Of a stretch of DNA of 64,000 bases, positions 10,798 through 22,700 are shown one piece after another (positions within the stretch are counted from its first letter, which is position 1; every line of letters starts with the position of its first letter). Both the position numbers and the translations under genes were made by a program. Under the pieces are notes generated by a model, which was not told the DNA's origin, ran no database searches, and worked only from the letters and a program-made list of their open reading frames with translations. The stretch comes from Vicugna pacos. Taxonomy: Eukaryota > Chordata > Mammalia > Artiodactyla > Camelidae. The stretch is from the NCBI RefSeq assembly GCF_048564905.1, contig NC_132994.1, forward strand, positions 10,937,652 to 11,001,651, written 5' to 3'.

Positions 10798-12025
10798 GTA
10801 TAGGGCATGAGGACCAAGAAATCAAGAAGTTTCTTCAGAAGCATGATGAAACTATTTTCCAACTCTCTGATGCATTTCCTCTATTTACTTTTTATTTATG
10901 GAGACTAGGAATTCTCTTGAACTCAGTAGAGGTAGAAATTAGTGAAAATAACTCACTTCCTTAGCAACTTACCAAATATCGGAAGCGTACTAAGTTGAAT
11001 ATATGAAGAACTTGTGCTTAAAAGATTTTCAGGAATATTTTTAAATGAGCATTTTAAATGGATCTCTAAATATAATCATTAATTCAATTTAATAGTTTTA
11101 AATTGTGTATAAAAGATTATGAGTCATATTTCTACACTAGAATCAGCCAGTTTCAGTTGAGAATGCCCTCCATATTCCTACAGAACTCTACCTTATAAAA
11201 TGTTCATCCACATAGTCTATCTCTGTTATTTTCTAAAATGGACCATTAATTGTCCAGCTCATTTAAAAAATTACATTTTAAAAGATTTCCATGTAATAGA
11301 TGCTAACAGGTAACAGAAGAGCTCTTAGAAGTCTTGTTTTATCAACACAGTATTTAAAGTAAGTGGTTATAAATGCGATTTTTTAAAACTTTTTTTTCTT
11401 AAATAGTTTCACTTACATCATTATCGTCTTAGAGGGGACTCATGTAGAAGGGGAAAAGTTTTTAACATTTGTAAACCTAATGCCTTTAATGTCATATAAT
11501 CAACCTGTTTGTCAAGTTCTTTTGAAAGTACTAATTAGCTGTTTAAAATGGTCTTTCAACAAATGTTTGATTCTGTTGCTTATGTATAATATTCCTATTA
11601 TTGTTAAAATGTAGTTGTTATGTGTAATTAAGTCATTAAGGATATTTTCACAACTTCTAACATCTGTCAAGAAATATACTTTATATTTATTAAAAGTATA
11701 TTTATCCTTATTAAAAGTATTGGTTGAATTTTCCAGTTATACAGTTTCATTGACTTTAATTCAATTATTAAAATCATAACCAACTAACTTACTGAACACA
11801 CATTATGTACTTTCCTTCAGTGCAATTTAGGGCACAGCAAATACAAAGTTGCTTTATTAATTATATGTGATACTGTTTCATAGGTTAATTAGCATTTCTG
11901 AATGTCATTGATATTAAAAAACAATTTATATAAAATCATATCATTATCTGACACACTTATTTGCAGAGTTATTTCTAGCTTTCTGGAAAAGATAAAACCT
12001 CTTTTACAATACTGAAACAAAATGT
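10798..12025. other. AT-rich unique DNA
   Basis: No gene or clear repeat. Intronic or intergenic in character. Confidence 0.55.
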
Positions 12026-12540
12026 GTGTATCAATCAGCTACTGTTATGTAACAGAACAACCACAGAATCTCGGTGGTATACGGCAGTAAGTATTTCTTG
12101 GATGTCTGTGGGTCACATGGGGGTTAGTTCATCTGGGCTCTGCTGGAAAGCTCTGCTCAGCTTGCAGATCCCACTGGACTAGGCTCCTTATTGTAAATTT
12201 GATCTCCTCCACATGTGCTTAATTCTGGGGCCCACGTTGAGGGAGAAGTGGCTACTCCAGGGAGACTCTTCCATGGCAATGGCAGACAGGCAAGAGGAAG
12301 AGGGCTCAGTGAGAAATCTCACATTGTTACTTCTGCCCACATGCACAGGCCAAGTACATCAGAGCGTCAACCCCAGAGAGAAGGGACAGGATACACTCCA
12401 CCTTGAGTGGGAAAACTTGCAAAGTTACATGGCAGAGGGTATGGACACACAAGAGTGTGATGAAGTGGGGCAAATACTTGCTCCACCACACACACTAGTG
12501 TGGCACAGGAAAGGCTTCCAGATCCTGAATTAGGAGGAAT
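12026..12540. repeat. Ancient interspersed repeat, class unresolved
   Basis: Opens with 'cagctactgttatgtaacagaacaacc' and 'tcggtggtatacggcagtaagtatttcttg', then 'gtctgtgggtcacatggggg' and 'atctgggctctgctgg'. This matches a common mammalian repeat type I remember ('ctgtgtaacaaaccaccccaaaacttagtggcttaaaacaac'). Similar opening phrases recur at 62250. The 106 aa frame inside it is probably not a gene. Confidence 0.45.
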
Positions 12541-13184
12541 TTTTCTAATATTTGATTCCTGGGAACACTTCTGAAGATGTGTGTAGATTCACTGCTCATG
12601 ACATCACCCCATCATCATTCTTCTGTAATGAGTAGACAACGATGGCAAACACACAAGCAACAGCAATGGCCCCTTTCCCACTGCAGTTGACCAACATAAT
12701 GACCCTAGGAATAATTCTAGTGCTCTTCAAAGTTTCAAGGCCTGAAAATTAACCTAGAAAATGTATTTATTACAGAAGAAGAGACAAGGTATTGGAGTCA
12801 TCATTAATGCACAATATGAAGATACGTTTTATTTCCATTTGATGTTATTTCTATGTAAACGCAACTTCAGTCACTTCTGTCATACCTAACCCTTCATTAT
12901 TCTGTGTTTCAGTCTATGCCACTGTTAACTGTGCGATGTATTTAATACTGAGTGAAAAAGATGATAAAATGAGGCATTTGTATCTCTGTGTTTCCATTAA
13001 ATGATGGAAGATGGTGAATGAACAAATGATTTAAACTAGAATCAACAATACTTTAAAATGTTGTAGTGATTAAGATTTGGGGGATAAGAATTAGCAATTA
13101 AGCAATGATGAAATTGGATATAGAATAGGATGGGAAATGAAGAAGATCATAGAGCAATCCTAAAGATGGAGGAAATAATAAAAA
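12541..13184. other. Unique DNA, no gene seen
   Basis: AT-rich single-copy sequence. Confidence 0.55.
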
Positions 13185-13189
13185 TCATA

Positions 13190-13375
13190 ATAAGAGCTTA
13201 CACTCATATAGTATTTATTGTATATATATAATATACATATATATGTGATAAACAGATGCCAGGCACTTACCTAAGCATGTTACATATATTTATTCATTTG
13301 ATTCTCCCAGCAACCCTATGGGATAGGTAACGTTGCCTCCGTTTTAGAGATGAGGCACTCAGGAAAACCGGGAAA
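13190..13375 (-). mobile_element. MIR SINE
   Basis: Shows the reverse-complement MIR order: 'gatgccaggcacttacctaagcatgttacat', 'tattcatttgattctcccagcaaccctatgggataggta', then 'cgttttagagatgaggcactcaggaaa'. A short TA tract (about 13218-13244) has grown near its 3' end. Confidence 0.8.
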
Positions 13376-14246
13376 GGAAGACTTGGGTTCCATCCCCAGG
13401 AGTTTTCTTTTCTCGGGCCATGCTCCTAAGCACTGTGATCCCCTATGCAGTGCAAACTGACCTGGCACTTCATGGAACTTTCACAAATACCACTTCTCTG
13501 CAATTGCCTTGGAAGCTTTATAAGCCCTTAACTTCAAACCCAATAGCATGGCAGTTCATTATTAGCACATTTTGGATTCTTTAGCCCCTGCTGAGCAGCA
13601 GTCCTGTCGGCCACCATCCTGGAGCTACAGCTTCTCTGTCCTTTCCTGGACTGCAGCATTTTGCTATAGTCAGGACTCCTTAGGTATGTTACAGATCATC
13701 TTCAAACATTAATGTTCTAAAAAGTGCAAAGCTCTCTCTAAAGGTGGGGTAGGTGGCCTGTTAGGCTGCAGTGCCCAGCACAGTGGGAAGAGGAAACAAA
13801 TCTTGGATCTATAAATAGATGCAATTCTTTCATAAGCTGTTGTACTTTTTAATCATGTCCATTGTCATTCTAGAAGTAAGGGCAGTATATTCCTAGAGAT
13901 GCAAGCAAAAATGGCACTCCCACTTCCAGATATTTATGTACATTTGTAGATTTTTTAGAAACTGTTGACAGCTCTGGCTCATGTGATAAGCTGCTTTCAT
14001 TTATTCATTAAATATTAAGCACCAACTTTGTGTGCAAACAAATTATTTTACCTATGGAAAATAAGCATACTAAGTTTTATATTTTATCATATTTACAAAA
14101 CAGAAATTTCTTTTAGCAGTCAGTGTAACGACTCCAACAACATCAGTAGTTTGTATTTGCTGAGGGAGATAATTAAGGTGGTGATATTTACCCAACATTG
14201 AAAAAAAGATACAGGATTTTTACTATTTTTGTAAGTCAGTTCATTC
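13376..14246. other. Unique DNA, no gene seen
   Basis: Single-copy sequence with no recognisable coding or repeat content. Confidence 0.55.
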
Positions 14247-14296
14247 TTTTGAAATTGACACATTGTAACCGACTATACTTCATTGGAAAAAATCAC
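14247..14296 (+). mobile_element. LINE-1 3' tail fragment
   Basis: The phrase 'tgaaattgacacattgtaaccgactatacttcattggaaaaaa' is the terminal L1 3' UTR also present at 20535 and 47225. Only about 50 bp remain. Confidence 0.6.
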
Positions 14297-14730
14297 ATTA
14301 TTTATAGAATTGGATGGCACTAAATTTATCTGGTCAATGAATGGGCTGCTCTTTTAAGAACTATCTAAATATTATAGAATATGATTGGTACATAGGAAAT
14401 GACCTTGACCTCTTACTTGTTTTTCATTTAATATGAAAGTGCTCCAAGTTACTTTAAGAATCTATTACTAATAGAAAGCAAAGCTTATAAAAAGAAAATA
14501 AATGAGTTTACTATTCAAGACATCAAAATCAATTTTATAATCCATAGATACCTATTTTGAATTTGTAATATTTTCTTTTGCTGTTTTAATCTAATTTTTG
14601 TGGTGGCTGTTTCACTGGTAGGTGGACTTCTGCTGTATTTTAGTCCATAGTTGTAAGCGTTCTGTAGCTAATTCACTGAAACATCAAGATTTACAGACGA
14701 TAACATCACCCCCCTTGTCTCTGATGTAAA
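14297..14730. other. AT-rich unique DNA
   Basis: No gene or repeat recognised. Confidence 0.5.
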
Positions 14731-14911
14731 GCAGTGGTTCTCAGATGTGGGCTCCATCCCAGCAGCAGCAGCAACACTCGGAAACCTGTTAGAAATACAG
14801 ATCCTGGGGCCCCATCCCAGGCCTACTGTAGAGTCAGAAATGCGGGGCGGAGCCCAGAAATCTGTATTTGATCACACAGACCACCAGCGTTTGAGAACCA
14901 CTGCCATAGTC
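14731..14911 (+). mobile_element. MER5-type hAT-Charlie nonautonomous DNA transposon
   Basis: Terminal inverted repeats CAGTGGTTCTCAGATGTG and GCGTTTGAGAACCACTG enclose the MER5A-like interior (TGTTAGAAATACAGATCCTGG, then GCCCCATCCCAGGCCTACTG). It is complete end to end. An 8-bp target duplication is no longer evident, as expected for an old copy. Confidence 0.9.
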
Positions 14912-16335
14912 ATTGTTTTTATGGAACAGGAGGGCTGACTACATAAAAATTTATTCAGAAAATAGAAATTCAGTCATCCCAAATTACTTCACTGAATTTT
15001 TAAATTTTCCCGGGGAGTGTCTTAAAATTCCAAAGGAGGATTTGGGGAAACTAAATTATTCATAATTTACCTAAAATGAGTAGCAAATTTATAAATATAC
15101 CAGTCCACCTTAATCACACTTTAAAAATGAGCATCTTTACACTGAGCTTTTAGCTCCTTCTCTAAAATAATTATTCGCTACTGGTGATATTTTTAAAAAT
15201 GATTATAATCTGAGTTTAAGGAATATAAACTAATTACAGCTTTCTGCACTAGTCCCATATGAGTGATGAACATGCAGGGAGACGCAGACATGACGTTACT
15301 TTTAGGGTGAGATATTCGGCACCCTAATCATATTAGAATATTCCTCTTCTTCCAGGAGGCCTGTTTTCACACATATGGTAAATATAGCTTAGTTATAAAT
15401 ATATTATTCTATTTCTCAACCCTAGAGATGAAATTCTATCTTGTTTCAGTCCTTCTGGAATATGGTGAGATATACATGAATCATTGATAAAGAATGACCT
15501 GCTCTCGACTCTTGTGTGTAGTTTATTTTCAGCCCTTTGAGTCTTTACCATGTTGCTGGGACGTCCAGGGCGGCCCAAGGACAGCACCTCTGGTGTGACA
15601 AGGGAACAGAACCATCACCGCTTTTCACTTTGACGACTTACTGAGACATTTTCATGAATGATTAATCATTTCAGGAACTCTAGAAACACCAGACACCCCA
15701 CCAGCATGGAAAGGATGCATTTGTTCTTAGTCTTCTCTCAAACACACAGTCAACTTCAACACTCATTTTGTAAAAAGAGATCCAAACCTCTTGAAACTAA
15801 TTCTGTCATTTGAAAAACAAAATCTCCTTGTATTTTACCTCGAGGCCCTTACGGGTGATACCTGACTTGCGTGCAGGACGGGAAGCCACCCTTGACTTAC
15901 CCGGCATGACTGTCCCCTCTGGGAACTCCAGGGCCAGGGCGCTCTCCTGAGAGAGCGACCACGGGCCTTTAAGTGTGTGGTTTGTCCCCTTCCACAGCGG
16001 CCCAGGACCACACAGTGTGGTTCCCTGTGGCTGGTCAGGCATCTTATCCTGCAGCTGGATAAAGTCTAGGAAAGAGCCCTAGAGATGGGGCTGAGAGAAC
16101 ACAGCAACTCCAGTTACCAAACAAACAAAAAACTGAGCTAGAAGTAACTATAGAAATGTAACGGTGTCTCCAACTCCAAATGAATAGACTGATATTCCCA
16201 TGTGAAAACTTAGTAACTTCTCAGGCTAGCATGACCTTGACTTATGACAGACTTTCCTTTTCAATAGAGTCCCTTCCACAAATATCATCTAATCCATGTG
16301 CCTTTACACCGTGACTTTATTAAGGCATAATATTC
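14912..16335. other. Unique DNA, no gene seen
   Basis: Mostly AT-rich. A GC-richer patch at about 15835-16060 produces a 78 aa minus-strand frame with no recognisable family. Confidence 0.5.
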
Positions 16336-16339
16336 AGTA

Positions 16340-16500
16340 TCTAGTGCATCTCTGGTATAGACACTCCACTAAATTCTGGACATTCATTATTTTGCTTAAT
16401 CCTTCTAACGACCTTAAGATGAGTATATTACCATCCCCAGTTGGATGAGGACGCAAGTAGAGAACACGTAAGTAATTAACCCATAATCATAAAGCTGGAA
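16340..16500 (-). mobile_element. MIR SINE, diverged
   Basis: 'acattcattattttgcttaatccttctaacgacctta', 'gtatattaccatccccagttggatgaggacgcaag' and 'gtaagtaattaacccataatcataaagctgg' follow the reverse-complement MIR consensus in order. Confidence 0.65.
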
Positions 16501-17474
16501 AAAAAAAAATCAGAGCCAAGCTTCAAACAGGCAACAAGCAACTGAGTCAAGAGTCTACACTCTCAGCCCACAGCCACCATGTCCTAACCCTGCGAAAGTG
16601 GAAACTGACTGCATAGAATAAAGTTACCCTGACAGTAACGCTCCAGTGTGCACTCTTTTTAGGAGCTCATTCCAGACACACAGAGCATGTGCTTGTGGTC
16701 ATTACAGTGGTGGGAAGTTTATACTCCATTAAGTAAAATTGGGATGATTGAAATATTCCTTTATACTTGGAAGAATAAAGGAAGTTCACTAAGACCCCAA
16801 AGATATTCCAATGGGTGACATTTAGATGAACTAGAAATAAATTCTATTCTAGTATCTGTTTTGTAAGCCAGTGTGAGTAACACTTTCTGAGGATAAAACA
16901 AGTTAAATCTTTGAAAATGCGAGGATTGAGATCAGACAATTGTATATGGATTAGAGTTAATTCCTAAGTCTTAGACATGGAAATAAGCAATACGTGTGAA
17001 GTGCAGTTTCTCTACACTGGCTTCAAAAATCACACTTTTTTGTTATAAGTATGAAGAAAAATATCTCTATATCATGATTAAAATTCATCGGTATGATCCT
17101 GTTAACCGTATTTGACATTTTGAAATGGTCTTATGAAGTAGGAGGAAAATGTCTTTATGACTCTTTACATCACAGGAAAAAGGCCATATAAATAAATAAT
17201 GAATGTAAAACATCTACAGTGATCTGTTTCCCCCAAAAGTACAGGCAGCTCTTGTTTACTCATTTTTTCTTTGATCTGGGGAAACAGAGGGAAGGACCTT
17301 GACTGGCACTCTGCCTTGTCACACACCATTCACCACACCCAGTGTCGTGTGAGAGCTTTTCTGTTTTTGCCACATTGAAACAACCGTGAAGCCCAGCAGA
17401 GAACACGCTGTCGAAAGCACAGGCAGAGGGCAGGGGGTGGGTCGCGGTGGGGTTGGAAGAACAGAGAACAGAGG
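16501..17474. other. Unique DNA, no gene seen
   Basis: AT-rich single-copy sequence with stops in all frames. Confidence 0.55.
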
Positions 17475-17550
17475 CTCACAGTGGGCCAACCCGTCTTGTG
17501 ACTTAGGACAAGTAATTTAACACTCTCATTTTCTCCTTGTAATACACAGC
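17475..17550 (+). mobile_element. MIR SINE core fragment
   Basis: 'cttgtgacttaggacaagtaatttaacactctcattttctccttgtaa' matches the MIR core ('gtgaccttgggcaagtcacttaacctctctgtgcctcagtttcctcatctgtaa'). It lies within the 144 aa minus-strand frame at 17330-17764, which speaks against that frame being a gene. Confidence 0.5.
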
Positions 17551-17964
17551 ATCTGTGCTTCAGTCTTAAAGTGTAAAGAACAAAGTGTATCTGTATTTCT
17601 GCTTGGGAAACACATTTCTTCTGAACGTATGCATGAACGATTAGACTAAAATTGCTTGACGTCACTACCCCTTGGTAGTTGACGTGACTGCCCAGCATGG
17701 GAAGTTCTGTCTCTTTCCTAACCGTCTTCATGGAGGTTTTCCAGCCATAAATATTTTTATACATGTAACATAAAGTCTAGTACTTGGAGTTAAAAGATGA
17801 GGGTATCACTGTATCTCTGTCATACAAATAAAACTTTCATTTCCTCACTGTTAATTATTTTTCAAAGGACAATCTCATCACAGAATTATTTGTATATATG
17901 AAATGAAATGGTATCTGTGAAAATCACTTTGTCAACTCTAAAGTGAGAACAGTAATACTGAGAA
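17551..17964. other. Unique DNA, no gene seen
   Basis: No recognisable content. Confidence 0.5.
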
Positions 17965-18160
17965 AATGAGCTAACACCGTATAGTGTTCATTATATACCT
18001 GCCACTCTTCTGAGCACTTTACATGTACTTTTTCATTCAACTCCATAACAACCTTATAAAACAGACAATACTAGTATTTCTATTAGTCCCATTTTACGGA
18101 AGAGGAAACAGGCACAGAAGGTTAAGAAATCTGTCAGAGTCACACAGGTAGTAACAGAGA
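17965..18160 (-). mobile_element. MIR SINE
   Basis: Good reverse-complement MIR: 'ctgccactcttctgagcactttacatgtac', 'ttcaactccataacaaccttataaaacaga', 'gtcccattttacggaagaggaaacaggcacagaaggttaag' and 'tcagagtcacacaggtagtaac'. Confidence 0.85.
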
Positions 18161-19539
18161 AAACATTAAACAAATTTTATGTATTCCTCTCTCCTTTTAT
18201 TCCAAATGCTCTACATTAATTCTAAGTGGACTCACAGCTGAGCCATAATGAATTTCAATCTCTGCCTGAATCTCTTCCCATTCAACTTATATTTAACGGT
18301 GACAGTGATGATTATGATAATCATTAAATGTTAGCTGTAATTTCTGTGGCTCGAAGTGCAACGTGCTTTACTCTAGTACGTGATTTAGTTTGCTGACCTG
18401 CCATAAACAAATCAGTCTTTCCGAGGTCTGGAGTCAGTGAAATCCCCAAATCATGGTATATTTAGGAGAACTCCTTCCTGCCAACCAGGGACTCTGGAAT
18501 GGATTTCCATGCCTGCCACCTAGACTGACAATTCTTTGTGTGTGGTTCACATGCCAGGCTTCCTGCACTGGCTCCTGATTGTCATTCTGGTTTCCTACTG
18601 AATCTGGATCCTGGTCCTAAATGCTATCACAATAGTGGCCATTCATTCCTTTTCTTTTGGAAATGAAGTCTTAATTTCCTCTTGTGAGTTTCTGTGTCCC
18701 ATTGTGCACAGTCTTTTTTTAACACCAAAAAAATCAAGATGCCTTTTTTTCCCTAGCTGAAAAGTGTTCGTATGACACCAGCTGAGCCATGTGGGGACGC
18801 CCTGTGCAGACCCTTGCAGAATCACTGACATCAGCGGTAGCCCCTTTATTCATGGCTGCAGCACACTGATGAGATTGTTCCCAGTTCTTGCTTCTAGATT
18901 CCCAGAGCTGCCTGCTCTCTGCCTTTTCCTAAACCTTATCTTCAGTTTTTTAATTTGGTCTTTGAGCTACCAGATGTTCTTTAATGGCATTGCTTTTCTG
19001 CTCATGCTAACCAGAGACAATTTCTGTAGCTGAGAACTGCCGATCCCTAACTAATATGCCCACTGAACTGTGGTCCTGTTATTCCTGTTTGTTCCTGTGA
19101 GCACCCTCTATAAAATGGCAGGACTGTACTGCCAGTATTTCCTCCTCCAGTTCTCCCAGCCTCCAGTGACCCTCCAGCCACTACCTGCATCCATCACGAC
19201 AGAGTCCCTGTGAACTGTGATTTGATTCATCACTTTGCACTAAAGACCATTATTCCTGGGAGTAAAAGCTACCATCTACTCTCCATCTCCCCATCTGACC
19301 CACCTAGAAGGAGCTTAAATCCCGCATGCCCTTGGGACCTTGTGATTCCAAATGTTGAATGAATATTCAGCTTCTGCTGTGTGCAGACCTCAGGCGCACT
19401 GCCTCTTACCCAGGAATCCTGCAATCTAAAAACATATCAGGGCTTACGACAGAAACGCCCCGTTCACTTCAATGAGCAATCGTTCATACTTTCCTGCATA
19501 TTTAAAAACATCCAATTTTTTTTTTACTTTAAAAGGAGC
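18161..19539. other. Unique DNA, no gene seen
   Basis: Single-copy sequence. Frames of 60-80 codons at 18643-19033 and 19381-19578 have no recognisable domain or supporting splice context. Confidence 0.5.
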
Positions 19540-19645
19540 TTGATATCATCTAGTTCATTGGTCTCATTTTATAGATGACAAAACAGACGCCAGAAAAACT
19601 AAGCAGCAAGCCCGTCACACACTGAGTTGACTGGCTGAGCTAGAC
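19540..19645 (-). mobile_element. MIR SINE fragment
   Basis: 'gtctcattttatagatgacaaaacagacgccagaaaaactaagcagcaagcccgtcacac' follows the reverse-complement MIR core. Confidence 0.5.
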
Positions 19646-20534
19646 CAACTGTTTTCTTTTTTTTTAATTAATGTAAGTAGGCTTGATATTGTCTCATATA
19701 CTTTGAACACTTCAGAAGGGTCTTTCTAAACTAAGATCCTGTTTTAGTACAGTTAAGTACTATGTTTCTAAAACATGGTAACTGATCAATAATTATTGAC
19801 TACATTGCTGTATTAATTTATGAATTAACTATTGGTTTCCTCATTCTCTCTCACACATGAAAGTTAGAAGGTTTGAAGCATATTCTGCAAGAGCGATCGG
19901 TTTCCCAAACTGTCAAGGATCTGGTCACAAGTAGGTGGGTGAGAAGAAAATCAAAGCACCCACCGTCAAGGCAAATCTTTCCTTCACTTTCAGAGAGGAT
20001 AATCTAAGACGAGTCTTCAAGTCTAGAAATGGGGGCAGATGTGTTCTCTTAGGTAGCTCTCTTCTTCCCAAATGCCGCTGCCTAGGTAGACAACGAGCTG
20101 AAATTTAGGAAGTGCTTTCCTCTGGGGAAAAAAGAATATTTCCAGATGTGAATAAGTATAGGTCAATCAACAGTACAAGGGACATTAGGTGCATCTAAGA
20201 TGAAGCTGACTTTGTGTCCTCATGAAAAAACTTATCTCCATGTATAACAGAGTTTTTATGTAAAATATATTCCCCTTTCCGGTTAGCCTCCTTATAAATG
20301 AACTTTTGTGTCCCAATTCATTTGTAGTGTAGACTCTCCATTTGTAACATATCGACTGTCAATAGAAACGTCAAACCTTTTCCACCCTTGACAACCATTA
20401 GCTGTTACTGTTTTTCAAAGAACAGTTCTATATCAAGAGTTGTACAACTATCAGTGGCATAAATGTCATATATTTCTTTACCTTTAGTTTCCAAAAGAAA
20501 ATACTGTTTAAAGACTGTCTTTATATATAAAAAA
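19646..20534. other. Unique DNA, no gene seen
   Basis: AT-rich single-copy sequence. Confidence 0.5.
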
Positions 20535-20705
20535 ATAAATAAGAAACAAATTTCTTCTGTACAGCACAATGTCTTGTAATAACCTTTAATGAAAAAGAGT
20601 ATGAAAATGAGTATGTGTGTGTGTATATATATATGGCTGGGACATTGTGCTGTACACCAGAAACTGATACATTGTAACTGGCTATACTTCAATACTGAAA
20701 AAGAG
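20535..20705 (+). mobile_element. LINE-1 3' tail
   Basis: 'tgtacagcacaatgtcttgtaataacctttaatgaaaaagagtatgaaaatgag', a short TG/TA tract, then 'ggctgggacattgtgctgtacaccagaaactgatacattgtaactggctatacttcaat'. It is strongly 5'-truncated and of the same 3'-end type as 47225-47430 and 58290-58515. The 95 aa minus frame at 20405-20692 is antisense to this tail. Confidence 0.85.
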
Positions 20706-22094
20706 ACTGTCTTAAAGGAAGTTATATGCCTTGCTCAGACATAGTGGAAAGAAGGACATAGGATTTTCATACTGGACTCATATCATTGTGATTGACTTGA
20801 ATAAATGAATGGAAAAAAATGATGAGATTTTGTTTATGATTTTCTGTTACTTTTATAATTTGATAGTTCCTATTGCTTGCAGTGGTAAGAAAGAAGGACC
20901 AGGCAGCCAGTGCAGTCCAGGGTGGATAGCTACATCACTCTACGCTTCTGAAACTCCATGAGGGCACTCCCTTAGGACCTCTGCTTCTTGCCAGCTCAGG
21001 AATGAAGAAGGTGGTTATGGAAACGGGGAAGAGAATAAGGAGGGTAAAAGAAGGGCTGAGTTTACTTTTGCTTCACTTTGCACAATCATTTGTTACCGTG
21101 GCTGCTTTAAACCTTCTATCATTCAAAGGACAGGTGAGCCCTTTCTTGCTCCTGGATACTTCTGCTGACAGTACAAAGGGTAATTAATAGCAAATGTTCA
21201 TGTGTCTTCAAAGGGATGATATGGAAAAATACTTCATATTTTCTTCTCAAAATGGGGCAAAGGAAGCATAGCAGTAAATGTGATCAATTATGGCAGCATG
21301 ATGGCAGGATTTATTAATAGTCTGAAGGACTCTCACCAAGTTAAGCTGCTACTCAGAGGGAATATGGAAAATCCATTAGAATGTCAGAAAGCATATATTG
21401 TGAAGGCAGTGTTTACCAGCAGAGCACACTTCTGAACAGGCAATTACATAACAAGGACTAGCTTTGATCCTTGCTGTAAGACATCTCAACAGGATTTGAC
21501 TTTCACAAACTTCACTTTTGAAAATAAAATTACTGGCATCCTGGCAATGGTGAAAATGAATAACTGGGTAGAGATAATGCAGAAGTATTTAGTACACCAC
21601 ATTTTAGTTAATACTGAAAATTCTAAAATGCTAAAATAAATATTCAAACAGCAAGAAATGATATCATTATGAATACAGAGGTCTTTTTCCTGAAGGTTGT
21701 TCTTTATCATGGAGTAAATATTTTAAATATTTCCAGATATAATTGGAAATCTTGTCTATCTCCTTATAGCATCAGATACTTGCCAAATGTTGGGATGTAA
21801 CTGTGTCAGCATGATACTTAATTTATAATCAAGGTGATTTACTTCTCAGTGATTGGAGGGAAACAAACAGCGTCATGACCAAATGAGCTTCTCAAAGTAC
21901 AAGTAAGCCCGTAAGTAATTTTTCTACATTCATTTTCTGTCGAACTCTTTCAGTCCAAATATAGATCAGATTATTTTCAAAACACCATTGAAAAAGAAAC
22001 AGTTTTTCTATTCACCTCTCTTTCTTATTTTAGCTTAGTTTAGTTTTAAATCATGAAAACTAAAGCCTGACAAATATTCAGAGCAAAGAGGAAC
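20706..22094. other. Unique DNA, no gene seen
   Basis: AT-rich single-copy sequence. Confidence 0.55.
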
Positions 22095-22550
22095 AAGTAT
22101 CCTGGGGTGAAGTAATTGCACTTCTAAGTACATACCCGGAAGCAACATCTGCATATGTGCAAAAAGGGAACATTTATTAATTCAAGAATGTTCATAGCTT
22201 GACTGCTTGTAATGTGCTCATAAATTAGAAAGTGGGTGAATAAATCGTGTTACCTTCACTCAATAGAATATTATCCATCGGTTAAAACAAAGGAACTATA
22301 GTGATATTCAACAATAGGAGTGAATCAATCCAAAGATTACAGTATAGGAGGAAAACTTTTTTTTTACAGAATTAAAAATAATTTGAAAGCTATATACTTT
22401 CATGAGTACATGTAGACATAGTAAACTGCATAAAGAGGAAATTTAGTGAATAATGAACTAGGATTCAGAATGATGCTAACTTCAGGTTAGCGGAAGGCCA
22501 GGGACCAATTTAGCTAAGATAAATCATAAGGTTATATAGAGGCTATTGTC
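22095..22550 (+). mobile_element. Old LINE-1/HAL1-like fragment
   Basis: Preserves the L1 ORF2-end word order in diverged form: 'ttctaagtacatacccggaagcaacatctgcatatgtgcaaaaaggga', 'caagaatgttcatagcttgactgcttgtaat', 'gggtgaataaatcgtgttacc' and 'caatagaatattatccatcgg'. It is too diverged to name a subfamily. Confidence 0.6.
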
Positions 22551-22619
22551 AAGGGCTTCCTAGATTTTGCTTTAGATTTATGAATGGCACTTCTATTATA
22601 AGAAGATAGCTAGTAAAAT

Positions 22620-22700
22620 AAGTGAAGGAAGAAAGGGAAGGAGAGAGGGATGGGGGAGGGAAGCAATGGAAGGGAAGGGAACGGAAGGGAAGGGAAAAGG
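22620..22700 (+). repeat. Polypurine (GGGAA-rich) tract
   Basis: About 80 bases are almost pure A/G on the plus strand, with repeated AAGGGAAGGG units. Antisense and sense frames of 66-90 codons across it are low-complexity. Confidence 0.85.

Noticed and set aside
17330-17764. 144-codon minus-strand frame
   Set aside because: Overlaps a MIR fragment and shows no domain or splice context.
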